A stretch of 64,000 nucleotides of DNA from Halosimplex rubrum (lineage in GTDB: Archaea > Halobacteriota > Halobacteria > Halobacteriales > Haloarculaceae): NCBI RefSeq assembly GCF_013415885.1, contig NZ_CP058910.1, positions 2,046,001 through 2,110,000 of the forward strand. The letters run 5' to 3'. Shown here piece after piece: positions 8,772 through 17,840 of this stretch. The notes beneath the pieces were generated by a model, which did not search any database, had not been told where the DNA came from, and saw only the letters and a list, made by a program, of their open reading frames with translations. The number at the start of each line of letters is the position of its first letter. The first letter of the stretch is position 1. The position numbers and the translations under genes are program-made.

Positions 8772-9258
8772 AATAGAACGAGAGATCGGAAACAGCGTGA
8801 AATCTCCGGTCGTCTACACTCCCGCGGCTCGCTGCGGTCCTCGCCTCACTTCGTTCGGCTGTGGTCCTTGTTTGGGGAGAACTCGTTTTCCCAGCGTTCG
8901 CCTTGCTCCGCTCGGCTCACCGTCGTTGAGGTTCGTGCAGATGACCGCCCCTTTCATTCCACTCCGCGACTGCACGACACCGCAGACGGCCACACACCTC
9001 CCCAGCCGATTCCTTCGCTCCCGGTGGTCGCTTAGTCATCCCTCGCACGATGTCGTCGTGCGCATGAAAGCGCGCTCCAGCGAGCGCCGGCCAGTACGTT
9101 CCGGATCCTGTGCCCCAGTCTATCGCACGCGAATGGAAACACCGCCAGACGGCTCCCTGTCGTCGCCGTCTGCCGACCTTCGAATTTCGTGCTCCTTACT
9201 ATCGCACGAAATTCGAAACAGCACCCTTTTGACGCCCCCATTGATAGAGTGCCGTATA
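8772..9258. repeat. Gene-free stretch with dispersed repeat, copy B
   Basis: There is no credible gene between the HsdR_N-like gene and aEF-2. The frame of aEF-2 stays open upstream to 8797, but the translated sequence has no acidic haloarchaeal composition and no conserved features. Positions about 8946-9090 resemble the repeat at 1957-2110. The right end carries a perfect inverted repeat (listed separately) and the aEF-2 promoter. Confidence 0.6.
9179..9217. promoter_or_regulatory. Perfect 14-bp inverted repeat upstream of aEF-2
   Basis: TTCGAATTTCGTGC (9179-9192) and its exact reverse complement GCACGAAATTCGAA (9204-9217) are separated by 11 nt. The repeat ends 41 nt before the aEF-2 ATG and just upstream of a T-rich TATA candidate (CCCTTTTGA, about 9225-9233). 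It could be an operator or the end of an inserted element. Confidence 0.75.
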
Positions 9259-11448
9259 ATGGGCCGACGTAAGAAAATCGTACAGGAATGCGAGACACTG
9301 ATGGACAAGCCGGAGAACATCCGGAATATCGCCATCGCGGCGCACGTCGACCACGGGAAGACGACGCTGACGGACAACCTGCTCGCCGGTGCGGGCATGA
9401 TCTCCGACGACACCGCGGGCGAACAGCTCGCGATGGACACCGAGGAGGACGAGCAGGAGCGCGGCATCACTATCGACGCCGCGAACGTCTCGATGACCCA
9501 CGAGTACGAGGACACGAACCACCTCATCAACCTCATCGACACGCCGGGCCACGTCGACTTCGGCGGGGACGTGACACGCGCGATGCGCGCCGTCGACGGC
9601 GCGCTCGTGGTCGTCGACGCCGTCGAGGGCGCGATGCCCCAGACCGAGACGGTGCTGCGACAGGCGCTCCGCGAGGGCGTCAAGCCGACCCTGTTCATCA
9701 ACAAGGTCGACCGCCTCATCTCCGAGCTCCAGGAGGGGCCCGAGGAGATGCAGGAACGACTCCTGGCCGTCATCCGCGACGTGAACGAGCTCATCCGCGG
9801 CATGACCGAGGAGATGGACGACATCGACGAGGACTGGACGGTCGGCGTCGAGGAAGGCACCGTCGGCTTCGGGTCCGCGCTGTACAAGTGGGGCGTCTCG
9901 ATGCCCTCGATGCAGCGGACGGGCATGGACTTCGGCGAGATCATGGAGCTCGAACGCGCGGACAAGCGCCAGGAGCTCCACGACCGGACGCCCCTGTCGG
10001 ACGTCGTCCTCGACATGGTCTGTGAGCACTTCCCGAACCCCATCGACGCTCAGCCCCGTCGTATCCCGCGCATCTGGCGCGGCGACGCCGACTCCGACGT
10101 GGCAGAGACGATGCAGTTGGTCGACGAGGAGGGCGAGGTCGTCCTGATGGTCACCGACATCGGGATCGACCCCCACGCCGGCGAGATCGCCGCCGGACGC
10201 GTCTTCTCGGGCACGCTCGAGAAGGGCCAGGAACTCTACGTCTCCGGGACCGCGGGCAAGAACCGCGTCCAGTCCGTCGGTATCTACATGGGCGGCGAGC
10301 GCCAGGAAGTCGACCGCGTCCCCGCCGGGAACATCGCCGCCGTCACCGGTCTCAAGGACGCTATCGCCGGCTCGACGGTCTCCTCGGTCGAGATGACGCC
10401 GTTCGAGTCCATCGAGCACATCTCGGAGCCGGTCATCACGAAGTCCGTCGAGGCCCAGAACATGGACGACCTGCCGAAGCTCATCGAGACGCTCCAGCAG
10501 GTCGCCAAGGAGGACCCGACCATCCAGATCGAGATCAACGAGGACACCGGCGAGCACCTCATCTCCGGCCAGGGTGAGCTCCACCTCGAAGTCATCGGTC
10601 AGCGCATCGAGCGCAACCAGGGCATCCCGATCAACACCGGCGAACCGATCGTCGTCTTCCGCGAGGCGCCACAGGGCGACTCCCGCGAGGTCGAGGGTAT
10701 CTCCCCGAACCGTCACAACCGCTTCTACATCACCGTGACGCCGCTCGACGAGGACATCGTCGAGGCCATCCAGCACGGCGAGGCCTCCATGGACATGCCC
10801 GAACTGGAACGCCGCGAGGCGCTCCAGGACGCCGGCATGGACAAGGACACCTCCCAGAACGTCGAGCACATCCACAACACGAACGTCATCATCGACGACA
10901 CGAAGGGTATCCAGCACCTCAACGAGACGATGGAGCTGGTCCTCGAAGGGATGGAAGAGGCGCTCAACGACGGCCCGCTCGCCGCCGAGCCGGTTCAGGG
11001 CTCGCTCATCCGTCTCCACGACGCCCGGCTCCACGAGGACGCCATCCACCGCGGCCCGGCCCAGGTCATCCCGGCGACCCGCCAGGCCATCCACAACGCC
11101 CTCATCGACGCCGAGGTGCGCCTGCTGGAGCCGATCCAGGAGGTCCGCATCGACGTGCCCAACGACCACATGGGCGCCGCCTCGGGCGAGATCCAGGGTC
11201 GTCGTGGCCGCGTCGACGACATGTACCAGGAAGGCGATCTGATGGTCGTCGAGGGCGTCGCGCCCGTCGACGAGATGATCGGCTTCTCCAGCGACATCCG
11301 CAGCGCCACGGAGGGCCGCGCCTCCTGGAACACCGAGAACGCCGGCTTCCAGGTCATGGCCGACAACCTCCAGCGCGAGACGATCATGGAGATCCGAGAG
11401 CGCAAGGGCATGAAGCAGGAACTCCACGAAGCGATCGGCTACTTCTAA
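9259..11448 (+). CDS. fusA: Translation elongation factor aEF-2
   Basis: 729-residue GTPase that moves tRNAs and mRNA through the ribosome. G1 is AHVDHGKTT (28-36), G2/G3 are visible in ERGITI and DTPGHVDF, and G4 is NKVD. Domain IV contains the diphthamide site in DAIHRGPAQ, with His597 as the modified residue, and domain V ends [15 protein letters not shown]. The start at 9259 gives the archaeal [12 protein letters not shown]. It is isolated from its usual str-cluster partners by several kb on each side. Confidence 0.97.
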   Translation: MGRRKKIVQECETLMDKPENIRNIAIAAHVDHGKTTLTDNLLAGAGMISDDTAGEQLAMDTEEDEQERGITIDAANVSMTHEYEDTNHLINLIDTPGHVDFGGDVTRAMRAVDGALVVVDAVEGAMPQTETVLRQALREGVKPTLFINKVDRLISELQEGPEEMQERLLAVIRDVNELIRGMTEEMDDIDEDWTVGVEEGTVGFGSALYKWGVSMPSMQRTGMDFGEIMELERADKRQELHDRTPLSDVVLDMVCEHFPNPIDAQPRRIPRIWRGDADSDVAETMQLVDEEGEVVLMVTDIGIDPHAGEIAAGRVFSGTLEKGQELYVSGTAGKNRVQSVGIYMGGERQEVDRVPAGNIAAVTGLKDAIAGSTVSSVEMTPFESIEHISEPVITKSVEAQNMDDLPKLIETLQQVAKEDPTIQIEINEDTGEHLISGQGELHLEVIGQRIERNQGIPINTGEPIVVFREAPQGDSREVEGISPNRHNRFYITVTPLDEDIVEAIQHGEASMDMPELERREALQDAGMDKDTSQNVEHIHNTNVIIDDTKGIQHLNETMELVLEGMEEALNDGPLAAEPVQGSLIRLHDARLHEDAIHRGPAQVIPATRQAIHNALIDAEVRLLEPIQEVRIDVPNDHMGAASGEIQGRRGRVDDMYQEGDLMVVEGVAPVDEMIGFSSDIRSATEGRASWNTENAGFQVMADNLQRETIMEIRERKGMKQELHEAIGYF

Positions 11449-11620
11449 GCCGTCTCGTCTCCGTCTTTTCGCCGCTCGGTCTTCCCCGCGAGCCGACGGC
11501 TCGTCGCGCGTCTCCGCGTCGGCTCGGTGACTCGCCGCAGGAACAGTCCGTGTCGCGGGGGTTAGGTATCTCTCTCGCGATCCAAGCGGACCTCGCGAGC
11601 GTTCGAACGGCCGCCGGGTG

Positions 11621-12313
11621 TCACTCGACCAGGTCGCGATAGATCGCGCGGTAGTCGTCGCTCCCGTCGACGCGCTCGTCGAAGCGCACGTCGCCGTCGG
11701 CGAGGACGGTCAGCCGGTCGAGCGACGGGCCGAAGGCGTCGAGGTGATGCGTCGAGACGACCACGGTCCGGTCGCCCTCGCAGTAATCGGCGACGAACGC
11801 GACGACGCGCTCGCGGGCGGCGTCGTCGAGTTCGTCCAGCGGTTCGTCGAGCAGGACGAACGCGGGGCGGCGGACGAACGCCAGCGCCACGTCGACCAGG
11901 CGCTGATACCCGCCGGAGAGGTCGGCGACGACGCGGTCGCGTACCTCGTCCAGTTCGAGGCCCGAGCGGACGCTGGCGAGCCAGTCGTCGCCGGCCTCGC
12001 CCATCGCGGCGAACACCCGCAGGTTCTCGTCGACGGTCAGGTCGGGGTAGACGCTCGGCGTCTGGAAGCCACAGCCGATCCGCCCTTCCGGACGGGCGAT
12101 CGTTCCCGAAGTCGGCCGGTCGAGGCCGAGCACGAGCGACAGCAGCGTCGACTTCCCGGAGCCGTTCGGGCCGACCAGCGCGTGCAGGTCGCCGGCCTCG
12201 ATCCGCAGGTCGACCCCGGCGAGCGCGGTGACGCCGTCGTAGCGCCGGACCACGCCGTCGAGGCGGATCTCGCGGGCGCCCTCGCGGTCGGCCGTTCCGT
12301 CGGGGTCAGCCAT
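11621..12313 (-). CDS. ABC transporter ATP-binding protein
   Basis: 230-residue ATPase with Walker A GPNGSGKST (48-56), a Q-loop in GFQTPSVYPDLTVDENL, the signature LSGGYQRLVDVA, Walker B FVLLDEPLDELDD and the H-loop VVSTHH. The DrrA/CcmA-like pattern and the adjacent ABC-2-type permease indicate an exporter. It overlaps the upstream permease gene by 8 nt. The substrate is unknown. Confidence 0.88.
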   Translation of the reverse strand: MADPDGTADREGAREIRLDGVVRRYDGVTALAGVDLRIEAGDLHALVGPNGSGKSTLLSLVLGLDRPTSGTIARPEGRIGCGFQTPSVYPDLTVDENLRVFAAMGEAGDDWLASVRSGLELDEVRDRVVADLSGGYQRLVDVALAFVRRPAFVLLDEPLDELDDAARERVVAFVADYCEGDRTVVVSTHHLDAFGPSLDRLTVLADGDVRFDERVDGSDDYRAIYRDLVE

Positions 12314-13376
12314 CGCGACCCCTCCGTTCGTAGACGAAGACGGTCGCCGCGAGCCAGCAGCCCGCCGCCGCGGCGACGCCGCCGAGCAGGAGCAAGCGGT
12401 CGGCGAACAGCCCGGGGGAGAGGTCCTTCAGCGCGACGGCGCGGACGACGACCGTCGCGTGGTACACCGGACTCCAGCCGGCGATACTCCGGCGGGCCGC
12501 CGAGAAGAACCCGGTGGGGTAGACGGGGTTCGAGAAGGCGACGATCCCGCCGAGGAGCGCGACGTTGACGAACCGGCCGGCGACGGAGAACCGGGTCGCG
12601 AAGGTGACCCCGAGGCTCACCGCGACGAGCGCGGCGCCCGTCAGCGCGACGACGCCGAGCGCCGCGGGGTCGGCGACCGACACGCGATAGCCGAGCGCGA
12701 CGCCGGCCAGTCCCATGCTCGCGACCGCGGCGGCGCCCAGCGCGGCGAACAGCGCGGCCTTCGCGGCGAGCAGCGCCCACAGCGACGACTCGACGCGCAC
12801 GCGGTCGAACACCCGCCGCTCGCGGGCCAGGTGGTAGGGGACGTAGGTGAACGCGTAGATCGCGAGCAGATAGACGAGCCCGGTCGCGAAGAGGAACTCC
12901 GGGAGCGTCCGCTGGGGGCCGACGATCCGCCGCTCGACGGTGACCGTTGACGGGAACACGCCCGCGCGGTCGCGGAGCGTCCCCGTCACCGCCAGCGACG
13001 GGTCGACGTAGGTCACCATCCCGCCGTCGACGGCCAGCGAGAGGGTGGCGTTCGCACCGCTCTCGTAGAGCCCGTGGTCGACCGTGAGGACGCCGTACAC
13101 CCGCTCCCGACGGAGCGCGGTCCGCGCGGCGTCGGTCGAGTCGTAGCTCCGCGGGGCCGAGACCGTCTGCGCGAGCCCGGCGACGGCCTGCAGTTCGTCT
13201 TCCGTCACGGCGTCGTCGGCGGGCACGACCGCGACCGGCACGTCCTGGGGGACGGTCCGGTCGAAGGAGGTCGTGGCGACACCGAACAGCGCGGGCGCGA
13301 GCAGGAAGACGACGGCGACGGCTCGCCAGTTGCGGCGGAGCCAGAACAGTTCCTTCTGGAGGAGCGGTGCGTCCAT
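12306..13376 (-). CDS. ABC-2-type exporter permease
   Basis: 356-residue membrane protein: one N-terminal helix (about 17-35), a roughly 130-residue extracytoplasmic domain with little hydrophobicity, then five or six helices from about 155 to 345. This layout is typical of ABC-2 permeases of the YhgE/NatB/DrrB type. It forms a two-gene operon with the ATPase that follows. The partial duplication of function with known sodium or drug exporters cannot be resolved. Confidence 0.8.
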   Translation of the reverse strand: MDAPLLQKELFWLRRNWRAVAVVFLLAPALFGVATTSFDRTVPQDVPVAVVPADDAVTEDELQAVAGLAQTVSAPRSYDSTDAARTALRRERVYGVLTVDHGLYESGANATLSLAVDGGMVTYVDPSLAVTGTLRDRAGVFPSTVTVERRIVGPQRTLPEFLFATGLVYLLAIYAFTYVPYHLARERRVFDRVRVESSLWALLAAKAALFAALGAAAVASMGLAGVALGYRVSVADPAALGVVALTGAALVAVSLGVTFATRFSVAGRFVNVALLGGIVAFSNPVYPTGFFSAARRSIAGWSPVYHATVVVRAVALKDLSPGLFADRLLLLGGVAAAAGCWLAATVFVYERRGRDG

Positions 13377-13403
13377 TCGAGAACAGTGAGACGGGGGGTC
13401 GCC

Positions 13404-14645
13404 TTAAGCGATCCCTGCTGCGGTCGATCCCGTCGCGACGCCGGTCGCCGTCGAACTCTGGCCGCCGGTCAGGATCGAACCGTACCAGCGGATGAGCGTC
13501 TCGGCGGTCTCGATGTCCGTCTCCCGCGAGACGGTCACCGTCGTACCGTCACGGGTCACGTCGGTCTCGCGGAGCTCGGTCTCCAGGGTCTCGTTCTGGA
13601 TGGCGCCCGCCTGGATGGAGATGAACCCCTGCGCGAGGTCCGTCACGTCCCGGGCGGTGTCCGTGGAGTTCGTCAGGATGCGCGACTCGGTGCCGAGGGC
13701 CTCGCCGTCCTCGGTGATGTAGTAGGTCCCCGAGGTGATGTGGAGGTCGTTGTAGGCCTCGGCGTACGCGGTGACGTTCAGGCCTGTGGACTGGCCCATC
13801 GTCCGGTTGATCTGCGTGACGTTGACGTTCTGGGAGCTCTGGGCGTACCGGAAGTAGCCGTCGCGGGTGTCGTCGAACGCGCGGCGGAGGTCGCCGTCGA
13901 CGGGTTCGGCGTTGCCGGCCTCGACGTCGACGGCGTCGGCGACGGCCTGCTCGGTGCCGAAGACGTACTCGTTCTCGTCGAGGACTGCGACCCACTGGTC
14001 GGGCTCGGGCGGCCCGAAGCTCGTGACGTTGTCTTCCTCCTCCTGCGGCTCGGGCTTGTAGACGGTCACACCGTCGACGGTCGTGTTACGGTACGACCGG
14101 TTGGTGTTCTCCGAGACCGCGTCGACCACGTCGGATTTGTCCCAGTCGGCCTCGACGATGGCGCCCTGGTAGGGCGGCGACGTGAAGTTCGCCTGTCGCT
14201 GGCTGTAGACGATGACCTGCTCGGCCGCGCGCGCGTCGAGCCCGCTCTCGTTTTCGACCTCGTCGAGCGCGCCCGTCAGGTTCGCCGGGATCATCTCGGC
14301 GGGCGAAGTCGTGGAGACCATCTCGCCGTCGGTCTCGTTGGCCATCTCGTCGTCGGTCTCGTTGGCCTCGCCCGGATCCGTGGTGTTGATCGAGCCGGCC
14401 GTGGCGTTGTACCCCGTCGCGTAGAGGCGCTCGGCCGTGTCGGACTCGATGACGCTCGCGTCGAAGACGGCGACGCTGTCGACGCCGTCGGGCACCGGTT
14501 CGAGCAGGGCCGAATCCTGCGAATCCGTGACGCCGTCGAGAGCGCCCATCTGTGCCGCGGCGACGCCGCCGACCGCGAGGAACGCGACGACGACGACCGC
14601 CTTGGCCGCTGTGCTGCTAATCGTGCCTGTCGGTATGGAGGGCAT
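13404..14645 (-). CDS. Secreted, Asn/Thr-rich haloarchaeal protein of unknown function
   Basis: 413-residue protein with an N-terminal hydrophobic segment (about 14-32, KAVVVVAFLAVGGVAAAQ) that fits a signal peptide or anchor. The mature part is acidic and rich in N-x-S/T sequons (for example NTTD, NETD, NRSY, NVTQ), as in surface glycoproteins. No enzymatic motif is recognised; the region around FVFGTEQAV-like YVFGTEQAVADAV resembles surface proteins found in many haloarchaea. It stands alone between the ABC exporter and the divergent ACT operon. Confidence 0.6.
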   Translation of the reverse strand: MPSIPTGTISSTAAKAVVVVAFLAVGGVAAAQMGALDGVTDSQDSALLEPVPDGVDSVAVFDASVIESDTAERLYATGYNATAGSINTTDPGEANETDDEMANETDGEMVSTTSPAEMIPANLTGALDEVENESGLDARAAEQVIVYSQRQANFTSPPYQGAIVEADWDKSDVVDAVSENTNRSYRNTTVDGVTVYKPEPQEEEDNVTSFGPPEPDQWVAVLDENEYVFGTEQAVADAVDVEAGNAEPVDGDLRRAFDDTRDGYFRYAQSSQNVNVTQINRTMGQSTGLNVTAYAEAYNDLHITSGTYYITEDGEALGTESRILTNSTDTARDVTDLAQGFISIQAGAIQNETLETELRETDVTRDGTTVTVSRETDIETAETLIRWYGSILTGGQSSTATGVATGSTAAGIA

Positions 14646-14757
14646 TCCGTCTTCCCCTACTCGAACATGTCAGTAATAAGTGTCGGTTTCGGCGACGAGC
14701 CCCGCGGCCGTCCGGCGGTCCGTCGCGAGGGCCGATCCGACGACCGGAATGGCCGGA

Positions 14758-14766
14758 TTGATATAG
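14758..14766 (+). promoter_or_regulatory. TATA box of the leader-ORF/ACT/hom operon
   Basis: TTGATATAG is centred 28 nt upstream of the leader ORF start at 14790, so the transcript probably begins at that ATG. Confidence 0.55.
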
Positions 14767-14789
14767 CCGCCCCCTGTGAGTCTCCCCTA

Positions 14790-14831
14790 ATGAGCGCACG
14801 CGAGCGCACCAGGGAGGTGATCGGGCGATGA
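14790..14831 (+). CDS. 13-codon leader ORF coupled to the ACT gene
   Basis: The ORF encodes MSARERTREVIGR and stops with TGA that overlaps the ATG of the ACT gene (ATGA). Its start fits the TATA box for leaderless initiation. Inside it, GGAGGTGATC (14813-14822) is a full-length match to the 3' end of archaeal 16S rRNA, 5 nt before the ACT start. Translation of this peptide probably feeds ribosomes into the ACT gene. Whether the peptide itself matters is unknown. Confidence 0.5.
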   Translation: MSARERTREVIGR

Positions 14832-15361
14832 GCGACTCGACCGACGAGGTACGCGCATACACAGTTCGGCTCGAACTCGTCGACGAGCCGGGCGAGCTCC
14901 TGCGGGCGCTGCACCCGATCGCCGACAACGGCGGGAACCTCCTCTCGATCTTCCACGAACGGGGGAATCTCACCCCGCGGGGCCACATCCCCGTCGAGGT
15001 CGACCTGGAGGCGACCCCCGAGCGCTTCGACGAGATCGTCGACGCGCTCCGCGAGGCCGGCATCAACGTCATCCAGGCCGGCACGCAACACTACAGCGAG
15101 TCGCTGACGATCGTCGTCTCCGGCCACATCGTCGACAGCGACCTCTCACACACCCTCTCGCGCATCCGCGAGACGACCGACGCCACGGTGACCGACCTCT
15201 CGCTGTCGGCACCCGAGGGGACGGAAGACGTGTCGAGCGCGCGCCTGCGGCTGGCCACCGAGGAGGGGGAGGCCGACTCGACGCTGGCGGCCCTGCGGGA
15301 CATCGCCGCGGCGAAGGACCTGCGTCTGGTCGAGCCGCTCACGGTGGGTGATGCGGCGTGA
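14828..15361 (+). CDS. ACT-domain regulator linked to homoserine dehydrogenase
   Basis: 177-residue protein with an N-terminal ACT domain (about 9-80; RLELVDEPGELLRALHPIADNGGNL is its characteristic start, where ligand binds at the Gly-rich turn) and a second ACT-like half. In haloarchaea homoserine dehydrogenase often lacks its own ACT domain, and this separate protein probably senses threonine or another end product. Its stop overlaps the GTG start of hom (GTGA), so the two are translationally coupled. Confidence 0.85.
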   Translation: MSDSTDEVRAYTVRLELVDEPGELLRALHPIADNGGNLLSIFHERGNLTPRGHIPVEVDLEATPERFDEIVDALREAGINVIQAGTQHYSESLTIVVSGHIVDSDLSHTLSRIRETTDATVTDLSLSAPEGTEDVSSARLRLATEEGEADSTLAALRDIAAAKDLRLVEPLTVGDAA

Positions 15362-16314
15362 GACTCGCAGTCCTGGGCGCCGGCGCCGTCGGCGCCTCGG
15401 TCGCGGATCTGGCCGCGGACTACGGCCACACCGTCACCGCGCTGGCCGACTCCTCGTCGGCCGCCGTCGACCCCGAGGGGATCGACGTGGCGACCGCGCT
15501 GGAGTCAAAGCGGACCGACGGCGCCGTCGGGAGCGACGACCCCGAGGCCGCGCTGGACGGCGAGTACGACGTTCTCGTCGAGGCGACGCCGACGACGCTC
15601 GGCGACGCCCAGCCCGGCTTCGGCCACGTCCGAACCGCGCTCGAACGGGACCGACACGTCGTCCTCGCCAACAAGGGACCGGTCGCCGAGCGCTACGCCG
15701 ACGTGCGCGAACTCGAACGCGAGAGCAACGGCGAGGTGCTGTTCGAGGCGACCGTCGGCGGCGCGATGCCGGTCCTCTCGACGATCGCCGACTTCGACTC
15801 CGACCACATCACGGCCGCCCGCGGCGTCCTCAACGGGACCGCGAACTTCATCCTGACGCGGATGGCCGCCGAGGGACTGGACTACGAGCACGTCCTCGCG
15901 GAGGCCCAGGATCTGGGCGTCGCCGAGGCCGACCCCGCCTTCGACGTGGAGGGGACCGACGCCGCGCTGAAGTGCGTCATCGTCGCGAACGTCCTCGCGG
16001 GGAACGGCCGCGAGTACACCCTCGAGGACGCAGCGGTGCAGGGAATCGAGGAGATCCCCGGGAGCGCGCTCGACCTGGCGACCGAGGACGGCCGCACCGT
16101 CCGGCTCATCGGCGAAGTCACGCCGCAGGGCAGGGTGCGCGTCGGCCCGCGGCTCGTCCCCGCCAACGGCACGCTCGCCGTGACGGGCACCGAGAACATC
16201 GTCCAGCTGGAGACCGAGCACGCCGGGCAACTCAACATCTCCGGGCGCGGCGCGGGCGGGCCCGAGACCGCGAGCGCGGTGCTGGCCGACGTGGGACGGC
16301 TGCCCGAGCGATAG
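15358..16314 (+). CDS. hom: Homoserine dehydrogenase
   Basis: 318-residue NAD(P)-dependent enzyme that reduces aspartate semialdehyde to homoserine for threonine, methionine and isoleucine synthesis. The Rossmann loop is GAGAVGASV (residues 7-15); NKGPVA, TVGGAMPVL and GVLNGTANFILTRM are classic motifs, and the catalytic lysine is in DAALK. It starts with GTG and overlaps the ACT gene. No C-terminal ACT domain is present, in keeping with a separate regulatory subunit. Confidence 0.95.
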   Translation: MRLAVLGAGAVGASVADLAADYGHTVTALADSSSAAVDPEGIDVATALESKRTDGAVGSDDPEAALDGEYDVLVEATPTTLGDAQPGFGHVRTALERDRHVVLANKGPVAERYADVRELERESNGEVLFEATVGGAMPVLSTIADFDSDHITAARGVLNGTANFILTRMAAEGLDYEHVLAEAQDLGVAEADPAFDVEGTDAALKCVIVANVLAGNGREYTLEDAAVQGIEEIPGSALDLATEDGRTVRLIGEVTPQGRVRVGPRLVPANGTLAVTGTENIVQLETEHAGQLNISGRGAGGPETASAVLADVGRLPER

Positions 16315-16389
16315 CCGAGGGCTCTCGGTCTCGCCGTGTGACTCTGTGGGACCGAAACGCCCTATGCGGACCCGTCTGTTCTGGCGGAC

Positions 16390-17676
16390 ATGAACTCGCG
16401 GATCCCGGGATTCTACGCCCGAGACCGTTCCGAGCGACTGTCGACGGTGGCGAACCGGTGTGACCTCGACGCCGACGCCGTCGACGCGCTCGACGCCGAC
16501 GGCGCGGTCGGCGAGACGGTCGACGGGCTGAGCGAGAACGTCGTCGGCAGCGTCTCCTACCCGTTGAGCGTCGCGACGAACTTCGTTGTCGACGACGAGG
16601 ACGTGCTGGTGCCGATGGCCGTCGAGGAGTCGAGCGTGGTCGCCGCGGCCTCGAAGGGCGCGCTCCTGGCGCGTTCGACTGGAGGGTTCACGACCGATAC
16701 GGACGGGCCGTACATGACCGGTCAGGTTCAGGTCGCGGACGTGGCCGACCCGACCGCCGCACGGCTTCGAATCCTCGAACGCGCCGAGGAGATCGCCGCC
16801 GTCGCCAACGACCAGGGCGTCCTCGTCAGCCACGGCGGCGGGTGCGAGACCGTGACCGCGCGCGTCGTCGACACGCCGGCCGGCGAGATGGTCGTCGTCC
16901 ACCTGCTCGTCGACGTCCGCGACGCGATGGGTGCGAACGCGGTGAACACGATGTGCGAAGCCGTGGCTCCGGTCGTGTCCGACGCGGCCGGCGGCCGCGT
17001 CTCGTTGCGGGTCCTGTCGAACCTGGCCGACTGCCGGCTCGCACGCGCGAGGTGTCGTGTTGATCCCGACGCGCTCGTCGACAGCGGAGACGACCCCGAG
17101 GAATCGAGCGGGATCGGCGGCGTGACCGTCCGCGAGCGCATCGTCGAGGCGTGGGCGTTCGCCGCGGGCGACCCGTACCGGGCGGCCACCCACAACAAGG
17201 GGATCATGAACGCCGTCGACGCGCTCGCGGTCGCGACGTGCAACGACTGGCGTGCGCTCGAAGCGGGCGCACACGCGTATGCCGCACGGGAGGGGTACGG
17301 TCCGCTGACGACTTACGAGGTCGGCGACGACGGGGACCTGATCTGCAGCATCGAACTCCCGGTCCAGGTCGGGACCGTCGGCGGTGCGAGCGCGGTCCAT
17401 CCCGCCGGTCGGGCGGCGATGGATATCCTCGACATCGAGGGGGCCGACGAGTTCGCCCGGGTCGTCGCCGCGCTCGGTCTCGCGGAGAACCTGGCGAGCC
17501 TGCGCGCGCTCGTCGACGAGGGTATCCAGGCCGGCCATATGAAACTCCACGCCGAGAACGTCGCCCGGCAGGCCGGCGCCCCGGCGCGACTGGTCGCGGA
17601 GGTCGCGGCCCGCATGGTCGCCGAGGAGGACGTGCGGGAGAGCCGCGCCCGTGAACTGGTCGCCGAGTTGCAGTGA
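16390..17676 (+). CDS. mvaA: HMG-CoA reductase, class II-like
   Basis: 428-residue enzyme that interconverts HMG-CoA and mevalonate. Catalytic residues are Glu79/80 (VPMAVEES), Lys270 (HNKGIMN), Asp286 (CNDWR) and His383 (QAGHMKLHA). The pattern SENVVG, VEESSVVAAAS, HNKGIMNAVDALAVAT and NDWRALEAGAHAYA follows the class II (bacterial, Pseudomonas mevalonii-type) enzyme rather than class I. The C-terminus is also of class II length. It is a single gene; the biosynthetic class I enzyme, if any, is outside this window. Confidence 0.9.
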   Translation: MNSRIPGFYARDRSERLSTVANRCDLDADAVDALDADGAVGETVDGLSENVVGSVSYPLSVATNFVVDDEDVLVPMAVEESSVVAAASKGALLARSTGGFTTDTDGPYMTGQVQVADVADPTAARLRILERAEEIAAVANDQGVLVSHGGGCETVTARVVDTPAGEMVVVHLLVDVRDAMGANAVNTMCEAVAPVVSDAAGGRVSLRVLSNLADCRLARARCRVDPDALVDSGDDPEESSGIGGVTVRERIVEAWAFAAGDPYRAATHNKGIMNAVDALAVATCNDWRALEAGAHAYAAREGYGPLTTYEVGDDGDLICSIELPVQVGTVGGASAVHPAGRAAMDILDIEGADEFARVVAALGLAENLASLRALVDEGIQAGHMKLHAENVARQAGAPARLVAEVAARMVAEEDVRESRARELVAELQ

Positions 17677-17782
17677 CGACCACCTGTTCGGACCGTCCGC
17701 TTCCCGCACGCCCGTGATCCGTGGGAGCAGTTGCCAAATCGCAAGACGGCGGCGGGATCGTGTGGAGTCGCTATCGAAATGG

Positions 17783-17789
17783 TTTTAAC
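17783..17789 (+). promoter_or_regulatory. Probable TATA box of aEF-1alpha-rps10
   Basis: TTTTAAC lies about 55 nt before the ATG, predicting a transcript with a leader of roughly 28 nt. This is unusual next to the many leaderless genes here, but highly expressed translation genes can have leaders. Confidence 0.4.
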
Positions 17790-17840
17790 ACTAACCGCCA
17801 AAGGATTCCCACATAGCGCCTCTGCGCGTGAGATACACCA

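Noticed and set aside
8797-9258. N-terminal extension of aEF-2 (154 extra residues)
   Set aside because: aEF-2 starts with the conserved [12 protein letters not shown]; the upstream part is repeat-like DNA with no conserved residues.
9199-11427. Long open frame antisense to aEF-2
   Set aside because: Shadow of the aEF-2 coding frame, caused by GC-rich codons.
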